Shown: positions 21,239-33,887 of the stretch, piece by piece
Numbering within the stretch: position 1 is the stretch's first letter
Layout: each line of letters starts with the position of its first letter
Source: Pseudo-nitzschia pungens
Taxonomy: Eukaryota; Bacillariophyta; Bacillariophyceae; Bacillariales; Bacillariaceae
Length of the DNA stretch: 64,000 bases
Assembly (NCBI GenBank): GCA_037355855.1
Contig: CM074767.1
Span: forward strand, 2,790,001 to 2,854,000
Direction of reading: 5' to 3'
Notes under the pieces: model-generated
Told to the model about the DNA's origin: nothing
Seen by the model: the letters and a program-made list of their open reading frames with translations, nothing else
The model's database searches: none
Translations under genes and position numbers: made by a program

Positions 21239-21272
21239 CGGACAATGCCCTTGCTACATGCATGCATGCTTC
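21239..21272 (+). pseudogene. gypsy integrase relic G0, right piece
   Basis: GGACAATGCCCTTGCTACAT and following bases match G1 at about 15840-15875 (MDNALATCMHAS). This is the sequence expected directly after the left G0 piece (9816-9887). It is cut on the right by the tail of LINE C. Confidence 0.65.
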
Positions 21273-21582
21273 TTAATAATAATAATAATATACGTATTTA
21301 AATAACTTTAATCACCAAAGGTGAAACTAAATTACTCAGTCTGTAACCAGACTTTAACGTCGCCTCCATCAGAGAGTCAGGACCCCAAGTGGCAGAACGA
21401 CAAATTTTTCAAACAAACCTTGAACATCAGACAGGGAAAAGAACAAAACAAGTCCCACAAAAGAGGGACTTGAGGAAAAATGAGATGGGAAGGAAGATAG
21501 TGGGATAAGATCCAGTATCAAAAGGTATATGACAGGATGAGAAGCAGGAACAGAAGACAAAAAACCAAGGTACAACGTGTAA

Positions 21583-23126
21583 TCAACCCTGAGGTCCAGT
21601 AAGCCAGGCTCTGAGAAGAGCAGCCTCTCGTTGGTAGGGCTGCACAGGTTGGACAGGCGCTGCATACTGCTTCCTGGCAAGGTGGATGGTTGCAAGCCAC
21701 TGCCTCTTGGCAGTCAGGGTGTAACCTTGTAGGACTTGGAAAGGGGTTTGTAAAAGGGAGTGTGACTGGGGAAGTGCACCAGCTGCACCAATGGCCAATT
21801 CAGAGGAGATGGAAGCATCAAGAGATTGGTGTTGTTCAGCATCAAGGGTACCCCCAGGACCATGGAGTCGTTCATTCCTATAGGTCCAAAGATCCCAGGA
21901 GGTAAGAAAGAACTGATGGATGATAGCTGTAGCCCAACGTTTGGGAGAGCGCTTGCTTCCAATGTGGGAGTAGTAGTCAGCCTGGATTTGATACCAGCGA
22001 GGAGACCACCTACCAAGAAGCCAGTTGTGCCAACCAATTGTCCTCTGTGCCCTGACAGCAGAAGCAATTGCAAGTGAGTAGGATGATGGATAAATGCTCT
22101 GGCCCTTCCGAACTCTGGTGAGAAGGTCCACAATGGCAACAACCAATGATGGATCAGTCTGTTCAACTTCAAGCCTCTTCTGCAGGGGTCCCTTGAAAGC
22201 GGACACACTGTGCTGTACTGCCCCAGTGTCCTTGCAGGAGAGCACATGAGACACCTTCTCGTTGTCTGCATCACACAATGGGCACCTGGAGTGATCCTGA
22301 TACTGGTAGTGAAGTAGTTGGTTGCCAACACCAATACTGCCAGAAGCAAATTTGACAAACCACCTTTGCATGCCAGGAGGTAGACGCTTGAAAGCAGACA
22401 GATGGGCACACCAATGGATGGAATTCAAAACAGGTTGTGGAATGGGAATATCATGGTGGGTCTGCCAGTATTGGAGAAGAGGAGGACCAGAAATGGCAAC
22501 ATGCAAAGCATTCTGATCAAACCTTGAACATTTGCATCCATTGAGAGAAAAAGCCCAAGGCTCAAACACAAGTCTGGGATAGTGATGGGCTGAAGCTCTA
22601 TGGACAGAGAGAAATGCCTTGGCCATGCTGTCAACCTGATGATTGCGAAGGGCCCACCAATCAAGAAAGATTCCAGCTTGATGTCCCTGAACCCACTGAA
22701 AGTGCACAGAAATTGGCAGGGCAGAAATCATGTTTCTGATGACATAAACATAATCAAAAGACTTCTGGGAAATAACCAAAGGCCAAGATCCCTGAGCCTG
22801 TTTGAGAGCTGTGTCACCATCCAGAGCAATGGTGATAGAGCCAGAAGCAATATCAAAGATACTCACCAGAGCAGTGCAACAGGTGAGAACCCCAATGATA
22901 CCTGCCAGTTCACTCCTATAGGATGATTGATCCTCAGGGGATCCACTGACAAAATTAGAGCCAGTGAGGAACAATGAAGCAGACTTGGTGGAGGTATTGG
23001 GTGACAGAATGAAAGCAGAAGTTCCTCTTAGAAGGTCCGGATCAAATGAACCATCACAGACAGCACTGGCAGTACCACTCTGAATAGCATCAGCAAGGGT
23101 CTGACAGCCAACCTGTGGTAGGGAAT
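21583..23126 (-). pseudogene. LINE C ORF2 3' part: RNase H and C-terminal zinc finger
   Basis: Open frame matching the end of ORF2: RNase H residues in AVCDGSFD, YRSELAGI, ALDGD and NHQVDSMAKAF (D, E, D, D). A C-terminal region follows with CPLCDADNEKVSHVLSC, a CCHC-type finger common at LINE C-termini. It ends LTGPQG. It has no start of its own, so it is a relic of a truncated insertion although the frame is undamaged. Confidence 0.85.
23108..23126. repeat. 19-bp TSD of LINE B, left copy
   Basis: CCAACCTGTGGTAGGGAAT, repeated at 33845-33863 on the other side of LINE B. It lies within LINE C ORF2. Confidence 0.92.
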
Positions 23127-23427
23127 TAATTAATTAATATACGTATTTAAATAACTTGAATCACCAAAGGTGAAACTAAATTACTCAGTCTGTAACCAGA
23201 CTTTAACGTCGCCTCCATCAAAGAGTCAGGACCCCAAGTGGCAGAACGACAAATTTTTCAAACAAACCTTGAACATCAGACAGGGGAAATGAACAAAACA
23301 AGTCCCACAAAATTGGGACTTGAGAGAAAATGAGATGGGATGATATTTGGGATTCAAACCAGTATCAAAAGGGGTGGGGCAGGAGAAGAAGCAGGAACAG
23401 AAGACAAAACCAAGGTACAAAGTGTAA

Positions 23428-26400
23428 TCAACCCTGAGGTCCAGTAAGCCAGGCTCTGAGAAGAGCAGCCTCTTGTTGGTATGGCTGCACTGGGGGGACA
23501 GGCGCTGCATACTGCTTCCTGGCAAGGTGGATGGTTGCAAGCCACTGCCTCTTGGCAGTCAGGGTGTAACCTTGTAGGACTTGGAAAGGGGTTTGTAAAA
23601 GGGAGTGTGACTGGGGAAGTGCACCAGCTGCACCAATGGCCAATTCAGAGGAGATGGAAGCATCAAGAGATTGGTGTTGTTCAGCATCAAGGGTACCCCC
23701 AGGACCATGGAGTCGTTCATTCCTATAGGTCCAAAGATCCCAGGAGGTAAGAAAGAACTGATGGATGATAGCTGTAGCCCAACGTTTGGGAGAGCGCTTG
23801 CTTCCAATGTGGGAGTAGTAGTCAGCCTGGATTTGGTACCAGCGAGGGGACCACCTACCAAGGAGCCAGTTGTGCCAACCAATAGTCCTCTGTGCCCTGA
23901 CAGCAGAAGCAATTGCAAGTGAGTAGGATGATGGATAAATCCTCTGGCCCTTCCGAACTCTGGTGAGAAGGTCCACAATGGCAGCCACCAATGATGGATC
24001 AGTTTGTTCAACTTCAAGCCTCTGCTGCAGGGGTCCCTTGAAGGCAGACACACTGTGCCTGACAGCCCCAGGATCCTTGCAGGAGAGCACATGAGAAACC
24101 TTCTCGTTGTCTGCATCACACAATGGGCACCTGGAGTGATCCTGATTCTGGTAGTGGAGGAGTTGGTTGCCAACACCAATGCATCCAGAAGCAAATTTGA
24201 CAAACCACCTTTGCATGCCAGGAGGTAAACGCTTGAAGGCAGTCAGATGGGCACACCAATGGATGGAACTCAAAACAGGTTGTGGAATGGGGATGTCATG
24301 GTGGGTCTGCCAATATTTGAGAAGAGGAGGACCGGAAATAGCAACATGCAAAGCATTCTGATCAAACCTTGAACACTTGCATCCATTTAGAGAAAAGGCC
24401 CAGTTCTCAAACACAAGTCTGGGATAGTGATGGGCAGAAGCTCTATGGACATAGAGAAAAGCCTTTGCCATGCTGTCAACCTGATGATTGCGAAGTGCCC
24501 ACCAATCAAGAAAGAGTCCAGCTTGATGTCCCTGAACCCAGTGAAAGTGCACAGAAATTGGCAGGGCAGAAATCATGTTTCTGATGACATAGACATAATC
24601 AAAAGACTTCTGGGAAATAACCAATGGCCAAGATCCTTGAGCCTGTTTGAGAGCTGTGTCACCATCCAGAGCAATGGTGATAGAGCCAGAAGCAATATCA
24701 AAGATACTCACCAGAGCAGTGCAACAGGTGAGAACCCCAATGATACCTGCCAGTTCACTCCTATAGGATGATTGATCCTCTGGGGATCCACTGACAAAAT
24801 TACAGCCAGTGAGGAACAATGAAGCAGACTTGGTGGAGGTATTGGGTGACAGAATGAAAGCAGAAGTTGAAGTACTCTTGGAGACTCACAGAGTGCATCA
24901 AAGGCATCTGCAGGGGAGTCTGGAAGAGAATCAAATGGATTGTACTCCAGAGGATCCATGTCAGGAGGTTCAGAAACAAAGGCTGAAGACCCAACAACGC
25001 GGACAACTTGGCCACAAATAACAGGGCAGACAAGCACATCAGCGCAGGCAGGTTTGTCAGAAAGGATTTCAGCAGTGACCCTGTATCTGCCCCTGCCTTG
25101 GGAGATGCTCACCATCCAGCCAGTAGAATTTTTGAAGAATATTCTATTGGTGGATAGAGACATAAACCAAGGCCAAAGAGAAGCCGTCTGGGGAGAGAGC
25201 CAATGCCCAAGATGAAAAGAAGGAGCCAGTGCCCTGGCTGCAGGGGGTGGACAGGGGGGAAGAAAACAGGTCTGAAGAGCCTTAGTCCATAAGCGCTGTG
25301 CTGCTGGAGGCCAAGATGGAGGACATCTAGGCCAGTCAAGATGATCCCTCAAGTGATTGGAGGATGTCAGCTGGAAAGCCATGGGAGAGAGTCTCTTCCC
25401 ATCTGGAGTACAAATGTCAGCAAGGGAGATAGCCTTGAGTGACATGCGCATGTGATTCAAGAGGGACAAGTCAGCACCTCTGAAGCCAGAGTTGACAAAG
25501 GCTTGCATGAGATAACAGTCATTGGAACGTAGCAGAGGAAGATCTGGGAAGTCTTCAAACAAGCTCACAGGGTGAACAGAGAAAAACTTCCACACATGTT
25601 TGTACCAGCAAGGAGTGACGTAGGAAGCAAAAGGATGATATGGTGTGACACCAAGATGGAGAGGAATGCCAAGTTCGAGCCGTAGAGACTCAGCAGTTAG
25701 CCTGAGAATCCGACCAGTTTGGGAGGACCTGACAGATTCCTGAAAGAGAGTGGCAATATGACTGAACTCTTGGAGGAGGTAGGGATGAATGAAACCAAAG
25801 CCTTGATAGAGGGAAGGACCATAGAATACAGGTCTAGGAAAGGTCCGTGACATCCCTGCTTTATTCAGCACAGGAACAAGAGCTGGGTGAATGATCTTCG
25901 TCCAGGTGGCCTCATCAAGTTGCGTGACAGGCATGGGGTATTCAACAGACTTCATGAAAGAATACTTGAAGGTGTAGAGGGATGCCCTCTTCTCACACTT
26001 GGAAGCCTTGAGTTGAGAGCCAAAAGACTGAGACTGGGACTTCATGTAAGCAATCTGTGCTTCCTCATTGCCATCCATAGAGATAAAAACCCCAAGGGTC
26101 TTGTCAGCGTGGTCAACTTCAAACCTATCCAGGGTAGCTCGATTGCCATTTTTGTCAGCAACAGAGAAGTCACCGGGCATATCAGCAATTGATCGATAGT
26201 CCCAACCAGATCCATTCCATTTGAAATCAATCAAATAACAGAAGGATTTGGCAGGTTCAATTGCACCACCAGTGGCAATAATCCCTCCTGCCCATCGGTC
26301 AAGAGCTTCCTGAAAGTCAACAGCCAATTCCTCACCAGATGTTGAGGAATCAGAGCCAGCACAAAACAAATCTGTGTCATCCACAAAGGCAAAACCCACA

Positions 26401-29156
26401 AGAGAAACCAGTTGCAGTGACAATGAAGTGATAAGATGGACACCATGCCCAGCCTGTTGCATCATTCGGAAGACAATTGTTGACACCAAAGCCCAAAGAG
26501 TTGGACCAATACCGTTGCCTTGGCCACAACCACTGAGAGGAACAGGTTCATCACCATACACAGGACCTGACCGACCAAAACCAGTTTTGATATGGTGCTT
26601 AGCATGCTGCAGAGTAGACAGAAGAACTTCACACACATGGGCAGGAACCCCAAAGCTCTGGAGAGTGAGACCTGCAATGGGATGTGAGATTCTATCATAA
26701 CAGCCCTTAGCATCATTCATAGCAACAGCACCGGATCTGCGCTTCTGCCTCAACACATCACAGATGAGCTTCTTGTTCAGGCAGGTGTTGATGGCCTTGT
26801 GGTGTTTCCTGCTTCCATGTTGATCAACAGCCACGGCATTGGCACGTTCAGCATAGGCAAGAATGCGTCTGCCAATCATCTTGTTGTTGATTTGGAACTC
26901 AGGAGACATCAGCTGAATAAGCCTCATCTTATCCACTCTATATTCACCAGGTTTCTTGAAGATCTCAACATCAGTGATGACCTGCCAAGCAGAAGGAGAG
27001 AAGCCAACAATCAATGGGACAGATCTCAGGAGAGTGTCAAACTTGTTCAACTGGGGATCAAGGGCAAAAGCCTTGTGGTGGGAAAAACTCAAACAAGAAG
27101 GTTCACTGGCTGTGCGTTCCCTCTGGCATTTCCAGGCAGCAGCATTGTCAGCTGGACACACTGAATAGTCAAAGGGGGGCAAACTCAGTATAGAGTCAGG
27201 GACTTTGAGACAGGAAAGAAATTCAGAGAGGTATTTGTCAGTGGCAGGAGGAGGATTATATGTGCCATCAAGAACATGAGTAGCAGCATGGGCTGTGCCT
27301 AGGTAGCCGAAATCCCGGATGAAGGAGGGAGTCATGGATGGAGTGCCAAGACACTGCTGTTGACGCCGGACATTGGATTCAGCCATAGCTGGTACCATAG
27401 TAGACTGAGATTCCAAGACCTGTTCAACACCATCATGGCCAACTGCAATAGCTCGCAAGACTGCTGACTTGTTGACACGTCCCCGAATAGACCGAGCAGC
27501 AAGACCAAGCTCTCTTTGAAGACGTTCCCTGCGCATCCTGGCACGAATCTGGGAAGCATTTTGATTGTGAGGCTTGCCTTCAGCAAGAAGTGCATCCACC
27601 AGGCCTTGATTGAAGGAGTCTCTCCATGAGGGGGCCAATTTCTTCACTGCCCGGTATTGCTTGTAAGCTTGTTTCAGATGGAGGAGAGCACTGGAAAGGT
27701 CACTGTGTTCTCCTTTGTAGAGAGAAAGCTTGCATGCCAACCTTTTCAAAACAGTATGACTGGTGGACACACCCTGTCTCAACTTAACAACACGCCTCCA
27801 AAAGTCAATTGTATCACGATAGACTTGCAGCTTCGGGGACCATGGAACCAGACCAGCTCTAGTGTGGCAGAGGTTTTGTTCAACAGAGAGTCTGAGAGAG
27901 GTGGAAGTTTCATGGAGTACTTCATATGTGGTGATGAGATCAGCGCGCACAGAAATATCCCCAGACTGAAACTGAGCCAGTAGGTGCTCCAGCTTAGCTT
28001 GGAGAGAAAACACTCCAGCCTTGAGAAAGCTGTGCCTCACTCGCTTGAAATACCGTTGGCGCAGATGAGGGTGGGAGGACTGGAGTTTGGAATGAGAGAG
28101 GCTCACAGGAGGTGGCAGATGTTTGCCCATGAGGCTGCAATTACAGACTTCAATCCAAAGCATTCTGTGGTCAGATTCCATACCATAGGCACCACCAAAG
28201 GGACAATACCCAGCCCTGAGAACATCAACATTCTCAGAGACCCAAATGGCATCAATGGGTGTTCTGGTAGTGTTGCGGTTGTGAGTGGCAGGAGGAGAAG
28301 ACGTACGATGAAGGGTAAGGATGGCCTCTCGGAAACCAAGAGCCTGGAGCTCAAAAGACAAGCCATCAGTCCTGACATCAGCATTCTGGTCAATCCCAAC
28401 AATGACCTGGTCACCTGCACCCAGGCAGACCTGAAGGGCAGCAGTCAAATCCCTGTGAAAAAGAATGCATGGATTGGGACTGAAAAGATTTTCAGCTGCT
28501 TGAAAGTAGCGGCACTGTTGATTCCAGACTGAGCCCAGATCCCTATCATTTTCAACGGGGCAGTAAGCAGAAAACATTGTGACAGTGTAGCCATCCCTGC
28601 CCTGAAACTTGACAAAGGACCATCTTCCAAGACCAGATGGATCAGCTCCATGTGCAACCTTGTGGGAGCTGAACAGCTGGTCAATGGAAAAACTTGTGCC
28701 GCCAGGCTGAAGCCATGAGCAGTCTGAAGCTTCATGCTTGTTGTTGGCAAGAAAGGAAAAACTTGAGGGACAGACATTCTTCATGCGCCGATTGAAAAGA
28801 TCACAGGGCAGGAGTTTGGATTCATTCAAGCAATGTTCAGCAAAAAGAGCCACACTGGCATTGCTCTTGACAAATTGACGGGAGTTGTGCTTGGACCTGG
28901 ACATAAAGGCAGCTCTACGCTGGGGTCCAATGTTTTGGAAGGTGATTATGGTGGAATTAGAGGATGGAGCTTGAGGAAAGGAATGACCAAAACTGTCAGA
29001 ATCCTTAGCAGCAAGAGAGTCTCCATGAAGAGTGAATTGGACAAAATGAGAGACAGGGGAAGAGGCGGAGGGGGAAAAGGGAGAAACAGGAGAAGCATTG
29101 ATGGGATTTGGATTGGAAGGCATCCCATCAAACCTCATACCAGAAGAGCTAACCAT
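23428..29156 (-). pseudogene. LINE B ORF2: EN-RT-RNase H, one deletion
   Basis: Starts at the ATG of ATGGTTAG (29156). The endonuclease part contains the conserved HCLNESK, GIDQNAD, TPIDAIWVSE and SDHRMLWIEV (APE-like E, D, N/D, SDH). The RT has AVAMNDAKGCYDRISH, PLSGCGQGNGIGPTLWALV and FVDDTDL (FVDD in place of YADD). Around 24866-24870 about 117-121 nt present in LINE 3 are missing (short GAAGT homology at the ends). This removes the first RNase H aspartate (CDGSFD) and shifts the frame. The remainder (24819-23428) is open and holds the other RNase H residues and the CCHC finger. Confidence 0.9.
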
Positions 29157-32064
29157 GATCAGAAGGAAACCGAGTCTGTCGCACGGAAGAAAAAGATGCC
29201 GGAGCTGATTTGGTGGAGACATTGGCATGGCTCAAATCACTGACACTAGCATCATGGCTGGAGGAGAATGCAATAGCAGCAACTCCCATCCTCAAAGCAG
29301 AGGCTGCATCTTCCTCACCACCAGGCAAACCAGAAGGCAGATCAGCAGGAACTTCAGGTGAGACATCAGGAGAGGCCACAGGGAAGTCACCAGCCATGGC
29401 ATTATTGGGAGGATCAGGAACTGCAGGGGGGACATCAGGAGAGACACCAGGGGAGGCATCAGTCTTGGCAGCATTGGGAGAATCACCTCCAGGAGGAGCA
29501 TCACTTGCAGGCGGTGAAGCCTTGACAGCAGTGAGATTGGAAGTGCCGGTCGCTAAAGTATCCATGGACTGGGAGTCATCAAAGCCTCCACCACCACTGT
29601 CAGCACGGGCTTGGAGGTTGAAGTGCAAATCCAGATCAAAAGTGAGGTCTGGGGCAAGGTCAACTGACAAGTCATCATCAACAAGCTCCCAATCTCTGGC
29701 ATCACCATCACCAAAAAAGGGAAGAGAGGCATCCTGCATTGGATCTGCAGCAGGTGCAGTTTCCACCACACAATTGGCAGCAGCATCCCAATGGTAAGCC
29801 TCCATTTCAGTCAAGCACTCAGAAGAGAACCATTGTCTAACACAAGAACCATAATGAGCCTCCAAAAAAATAGGCAGGAAAGACAACATGGCCATGGCTT
29901 CAGCCTTGGTAGTGATGTTATACAAAGCAAGGATCTCACCCCGGTATGAACTGGTATCAACAGAGAGAAAGAGAGGCCATGACCAATTGTCACGAGTTCT
30001 GATGCCCATAAGCACACTGCGCAGTGTCTTCAAACCCAGCCCTTGGCCCAAATCAACAGGAAGATCAAGATCAACTACCCCCAAAACAGGAGCAGTTTCA
30101 TGGCTCTCAATAAATTTGGCTTGGCGGTGCTTAGCTTGGCGAACAGTCTTGAGCTTGGAAGGGGGGAGGGGCCTGTCAGAATGATTGGTAGCTGTCTCAA
30201 TGAACTTGTAGAATTTGCCATCAGGGAGAGAGGCAATGTCTGAAGGCTTGCAACGATTGAACTGGGCTTTGAGGAGCTTAACAGTTTGGGCGCGCTTTGT
30301 AGCATCACATAAAACATGAGCAGCCAGAACCGGATTGGGATCAGGAGTTCTGGAGTTGTCCAGGCTGATATTCTTCCTGATAACAGCAATAGGACATGCC
30401 TGAAACCTGGGATGAGTCTGAAGCAATTCGTTGTAGTGGTCAAGATCAAAACTCTGCATGTATGATCCAAGGAGAAAGCCACAGGTGACAATAACTGGGG
30501 CCTGAATGTGGTCAAACTTCAAGTCCATGTCACGATCCCTGAGTCTCTGGAGCAAGGAGACAGACAATAGAGTCTCCAGGGAAGCACTATGTCCCACAAA
30601 GAAGCGTAAGTGAGGAGCAGTTCTGCTGCGAAGCCAGAGCTGAGCAACATACAATTCCAAGGTTTTCCTGTCAGGAAGTGTAGTCCAAAGCTTGGTAACA
30701 GGCTTGGCCTTGGGATTGAGCCGGGCTCTTGAGGGAAAAACATACAACACCAGGCGCTTGTCAACAGTCCAAAGGAGATCCAAAGCTTCCTTGAGAGACT
30801 TGAGCAGTTCATCATACAGGTCCCCAGGGCGTTGTGACATCAACCTTGGAAGGGACAGAGTGACATAAGAACTATGAGAACACTTGGTGCCAGCAGTGAC
30901 ATCCACTGGAGCTCGGGAATCACTTGAGCAAACCCCTCGGCGTTGGAGGAAATGCCCAGCAGAAGAGGACAAGACAGTAGCATCACCACCACCAGGAAGA
31001 AAGGACACGGATTTGGAAGTGGAAGCATCATCAACCGCAGTTGGCGCAGGTGGTGGAGGTCTCTTCTTGAAATGCCAGTGGGATCCAAGTACCTGGTTAG
31101 CTGCCAACCAAACTTTGCCTTCAGTGCTGGGCAAAAGGTTGCCTTCACAGTACATGGTTTCAAAACACTCAGGTGACATCTTGGCCAAACCAATAAGACA
31201 TCTCCTCAGAGCATGGCCGGAAGGTTGCTTGGTCCAGTCTTCAGAGGCTTGAAAGCAGAGAGTAGCAAGGGAAACCAGGGACTCCACAGAAGCAGTTCTC
31301 CACTCAGGGTTGTCAGGAAAAGCGTGAGCATATGCTGGAGGGATGGCAGACTGACAGACATCATGGATGGATTTCTTGTCATTCCCATCTTTCTTGCTGA
31401 AGAAGTGAGTGGGACTTGGACACCCAGTCCATAGCCGGGATCCTGCTGGAGTTTTACGAAGAGTTTGGATAGGGGTGGGAATGGAAGCACGACCAGTAAA
31501 AGGCCCCTTACCGTAGTAGCACCAGAGGAAGGAATCTGAGTGAGCTTTGTTGGCAGCAGCCAGGGCTTTCTGGCGTAGGGCATGTCGCCCTGCAGACGGT
31601 GTGTCAGAAAGAAATGCAAGAGTAGCTTGTTTCAGACTAGACTTGGAAGGAGAGACCTTGGAAGGAGGGGGCTTAGAGTCTGAGTGCTCAGAGCCTGGCT
31701 GACCATCCCCAGACGTCGCACTGGTGGACTTCCCACTGCTGGACTTCCCACTGTTGGGCGTCCCACTGGTGGACTTCCCACTGTCGGACTGCCCACTGCC
31801 TGAATGCCCAGTGTCGGAATGCCCAGTGCCTGACTGCTCAGTGCTCATATCAACATCATCTAGTGCACCAGTAGACACAGCAGAAGTGAAGGACATATCA
31901 TCATCAGAAGGGAGAGAATCCCTAGAGGGAGGGGGAGAGGGAGTAGCCTGAACGGAGCCAGCAGGTGGTCGGCGGGAAGGAGTCCCCACAAAAGCGCGTT
32001 TGTTTGCAGGAGTGGCAGGCAAGGGTGGCCTTTTACGCCCGGAAGCTGGCAGGGGAGGAGGCAT
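29149..32064 (-). CDS. LINE B ORF1 protein, 971 aa, intact
   Basis: Same protein as in copy 1 with a shorter Ser/Gly repeat tract (SDSGKSTSGTPNSGK...). It starts MPPPLPASGRKRPPL. The conserved core and acidic C-terminus are almost identical to copies 1 and 4. Its stop overlaps the ORF2 ATG by 8 nt. No recognised domain; an RNA-binding role is inferred from position. Confidence 0.87.
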   Translation of the reverse strand: MPPPLPASGRKRPPLPATPANKRAFVGTPSRRPPAGSVQATPSPPPSRDSLPSDDDMSFTSAVSTGALDDVDMSTEQSGTGHSDTGHSGSGQSDSGKSTSGTPNSGKSSSGKSTSATSGDGQPGSEHSDSKPPPSKVSPSKSSLKQATLAFLSDTPSAGRHALRQKALAAANKAHSDSFLWCYYGKGPFTGRASIPTPIQTLRKTPAGSRLWTGCPSPTHFFSKKDGNDKKSIHDVCQSAIPPAYAHAFPDNPEWRTASVESLVSLATLCFQASEDWTKQPSGHALRRCLIGLAKMSPECFETMYCEGNLLPSTEGKVWLAANQVLGSHWHFKKRPPPPAPTAVDDASTSKSVSFLPGGGDATVLSSSAGHFLQRRGVCSSDSRAPVDVTAGTKCSHSSYVTLSLPRLMSQRPGDLYDELLKSLKEALDLLWTVDKRLVLYVFPSRARLNPKAKPVTKLWTTLPDRKTLELYVAQLWLRSRTAPHLRFFVGHSASLETLLSVSLLQRLRDRDMDLKFDHIQAPVIVTCGFLLGSYMQSFDLDHYNELLQTHPRFQACPIAVIRKNISLDNSRTPDPNPVLAAHVLCDATKRAQTVKLLKAQFNRCKPSDIASLPDGKFYKFIETATNHSDRPLPPSKLKTVRQAKHRQAKFIESHETAPVLGVVDLDLPVDLGQGLGLKTLRSVLMGIRTRDNWSWPLFLSVDTSSYRGEILALYNITTKAEAMAMLSFLPIFLEAHYGSCVRQWFSSECLTEMEAYHWDAAANCVVETAPAADPMQDASLPFFGDGDARDWELVDDDLSVDLAPDLTFDLDLHFNLQARADSGGGGFDDSQSMDTLATGTSNLTAVKASPPASDAPPGGDSPNAAKTDASPGVSPDVPPAVPDPPNNAMAGDFPVASPDVSPEVPADLPSGLPGGEEDAASALRMGVAAIAFSSSHDASVSDLSHANVSTKSAPASFSSVRQTRFPSDHG

Positions 32065-33844
32065 GGTGGGGCTGGTAGTGGCTTAATAGACGTGTTGGCT
32101 TGGTGTTGACTTGGACGCAGGGAGGCTGTCAGTGTTTGCCTGTATGTAGAGGTACTGCTGGGGGTACTTCTTGTAGCAATTTTTGCTAAAAAACGAGCAA
32201 AAAATTGTCTCACACTTGGAGCGCGCAAAACTCTGCGCGAAAGTTGTGCAAATTTGGACAATTTTACTCCTACCGTACGGTAGCACTGGTAGCACGGCAA
32301 GCACGGTAGCACGGTAGCACTGCAAATTTGTACTCGTACTGTAGTACTGTACAGTACTCGTAGCTTGAAAATTGTGCAGATTTGAACAATTTTGCAACTA
32401 CTGCAAATCGTGTAGGCTTGTACTCGTACTGTAACCTTACTCCTAGCTTGAAAATTGTGCAAATTTGAACAATTTTGCACTACTGCAAATCGTGTAGGCT
32501 TGGAGGCTTGCAAATTAGAATCGTAAATGATTTGAATTGAGATACAGCAGCCCCTTAGCTTGAAAACAGGGGCTTTAGTAGGAACACTTAGGGACCGGGG
32601 GATATCAATAGCAGGGCACACTTAAAAGGCTCAGGAGGGAACTTGAAGTTCAAGCTCGCGAGGACTTATGAGTGGAAACAGTGTCCAGGGGCAATCGGCT
32701 TGAAAACTGGGACCTTGAGCGAGACACTTAGGGACCAGGAAATTGGTGGAAACGGTATCCAGGGGCAATTGGCTTGAAAACAGGAACCTTGAGCGAGACA
32801 CTTATGGACCAGGGAAACAGTGGAAACAGTATCCAAGGGCAATTGGCTTGAAAACAGGAACCTTGAGCGAGACACTTAGGGACCAGGGAAGCTGCGTGCT
32901 TGAAAACAGGGGCTTTAGTAGAAACACCTAGGGACCAGAGTGAGGCTTGTGTCGTGAAAACAGTGTCGAACTTGAAGTTCAAGTTGGGGTTGCTTAAGAG
33001 CGAAAACACTTAGGGAGCAAGGAACTCGCAAACACGTAGGGACCAGGGGAAGTGTAGTCTTGAAAACAAGGGGCGATAGGAAGTGTAGTCTTGGAAACAA
33101 GAGTGCACTACGTAGAAGGTACTTAGGGATCAGTTGGTCTTGGCTTGAAAACAGATGTTGTAGGAGAAGCCTTAAGCGAAAAGACTTAAGGACTAGGGGG
33201 CTTGGCTAGGAAACAGGGGTACTCTTAAGTGATAAACACTACAGGAGTAGTGGGCAATTGGCTTGAAAATAAAGGGGGAACTGGAAGATATGCTCGCGCG
33301 AACTTGCAAATACTTAAGGATCAGCAAGTAGGAACCTTCTAGAAGGGGGGTGTATAAGTGTTCGATCTTGAAGAATGTAGAACGTTAAGTGGGTTCGATC
33401 TTGAAGAATGTAGAACGTTAAGTGGGTATCACTTAAGGGCTTGAAGGACTGTATAGCGTCGAATAATAAGGTAGCTTGAAAACAGATCGAAAAAACAAAC
33501 CGAGCTCGTAGACGAAGCGGAATCGAAACAGAAGCAGCTGTAGAATTAGTACTGTGCTTGCTGTAGGAAATTATGTGTCCTTGTTTTCGGTCGTGTTGCT
33601 TGTTGCTTGCCGACGACGACGACAGGAAACAAGGAACCAAAGCAACCGAAGGAAGCAAGGAGCAGCCAAACAAATAGCAGAATCGAATAGAGAAGGTCTC
33701 TGTTAATAGGGATAGTGCTTGGTGTTGTTGTTGGAGCTTTAGAAGTGAGGGAGATATCAAAGGGGAAAGTTGTGTAGAAATCTACGTGTTTTAAGTACTG
33801 GAACATCGGAACGTCGGACAAAATCGCGCGTCGCAAAATTGTAA
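32065..33844 (-). repeat. LINE B leader: hairpin modules
   Basis: Same hairpin motif array as in copy 1 (about 33460-32580). A roughly 110-bp tandem repeat (cttgtactcgtactgta to gcaactactgcaaatcg) lies at about 32320-32510. It lacks the module shared with LTR elements that copies 1 and 4 carry. Confidence 0.72.
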
Positions 33845-33887
33845 CCAACCTGTGGTAGGGAATATTTGTGGAGAAGTACTCTTGGAG
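33845..33887 (-). repeat. right TSD copy of LINE B and last 24 bp of LINE C
   Basis: 33845-33863 repeats 23108-23126. 33864-33887 (ATTTGTGGAGAAGTACTCTT and four more bases) continues LINE C ORF2 as in LINE 3 around 36769-36792. Confidence 0.88.

Larger units (their letters stand above)
21273..23126 (-). mobile_element. LINE C, 5'-truncated; remainder at 33864-33887
   Basis: Has the 3' tail (TTAATAATAATAATAATA on the plus strand), the 3' UTR with its two hairpins, and the last part of ORF2. It is interrupted at 23126 by LINE B. After LINE B only 24 bp more of C are found (33864-33887) before the tail of element D. So C is truncated inside the RNase H region. Confidence 0.88.
23127..33844 (-). 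mobile_element. LINE B (subfamily A), full length 10.7 kb, inserted in LINE C
   Basis: Complete from its 5' start (33844) to the TTAATTAATTAATA-type tail (23127), flanked by a 19-bp TSD. Leader 33844-32065, ORF1 32064-29149, ORF2 29156-23428 with one frame-breaking deletion, 3' UTR 23427-23127. This is the best copy for defining the family boundaries. Confidence 0.94.
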
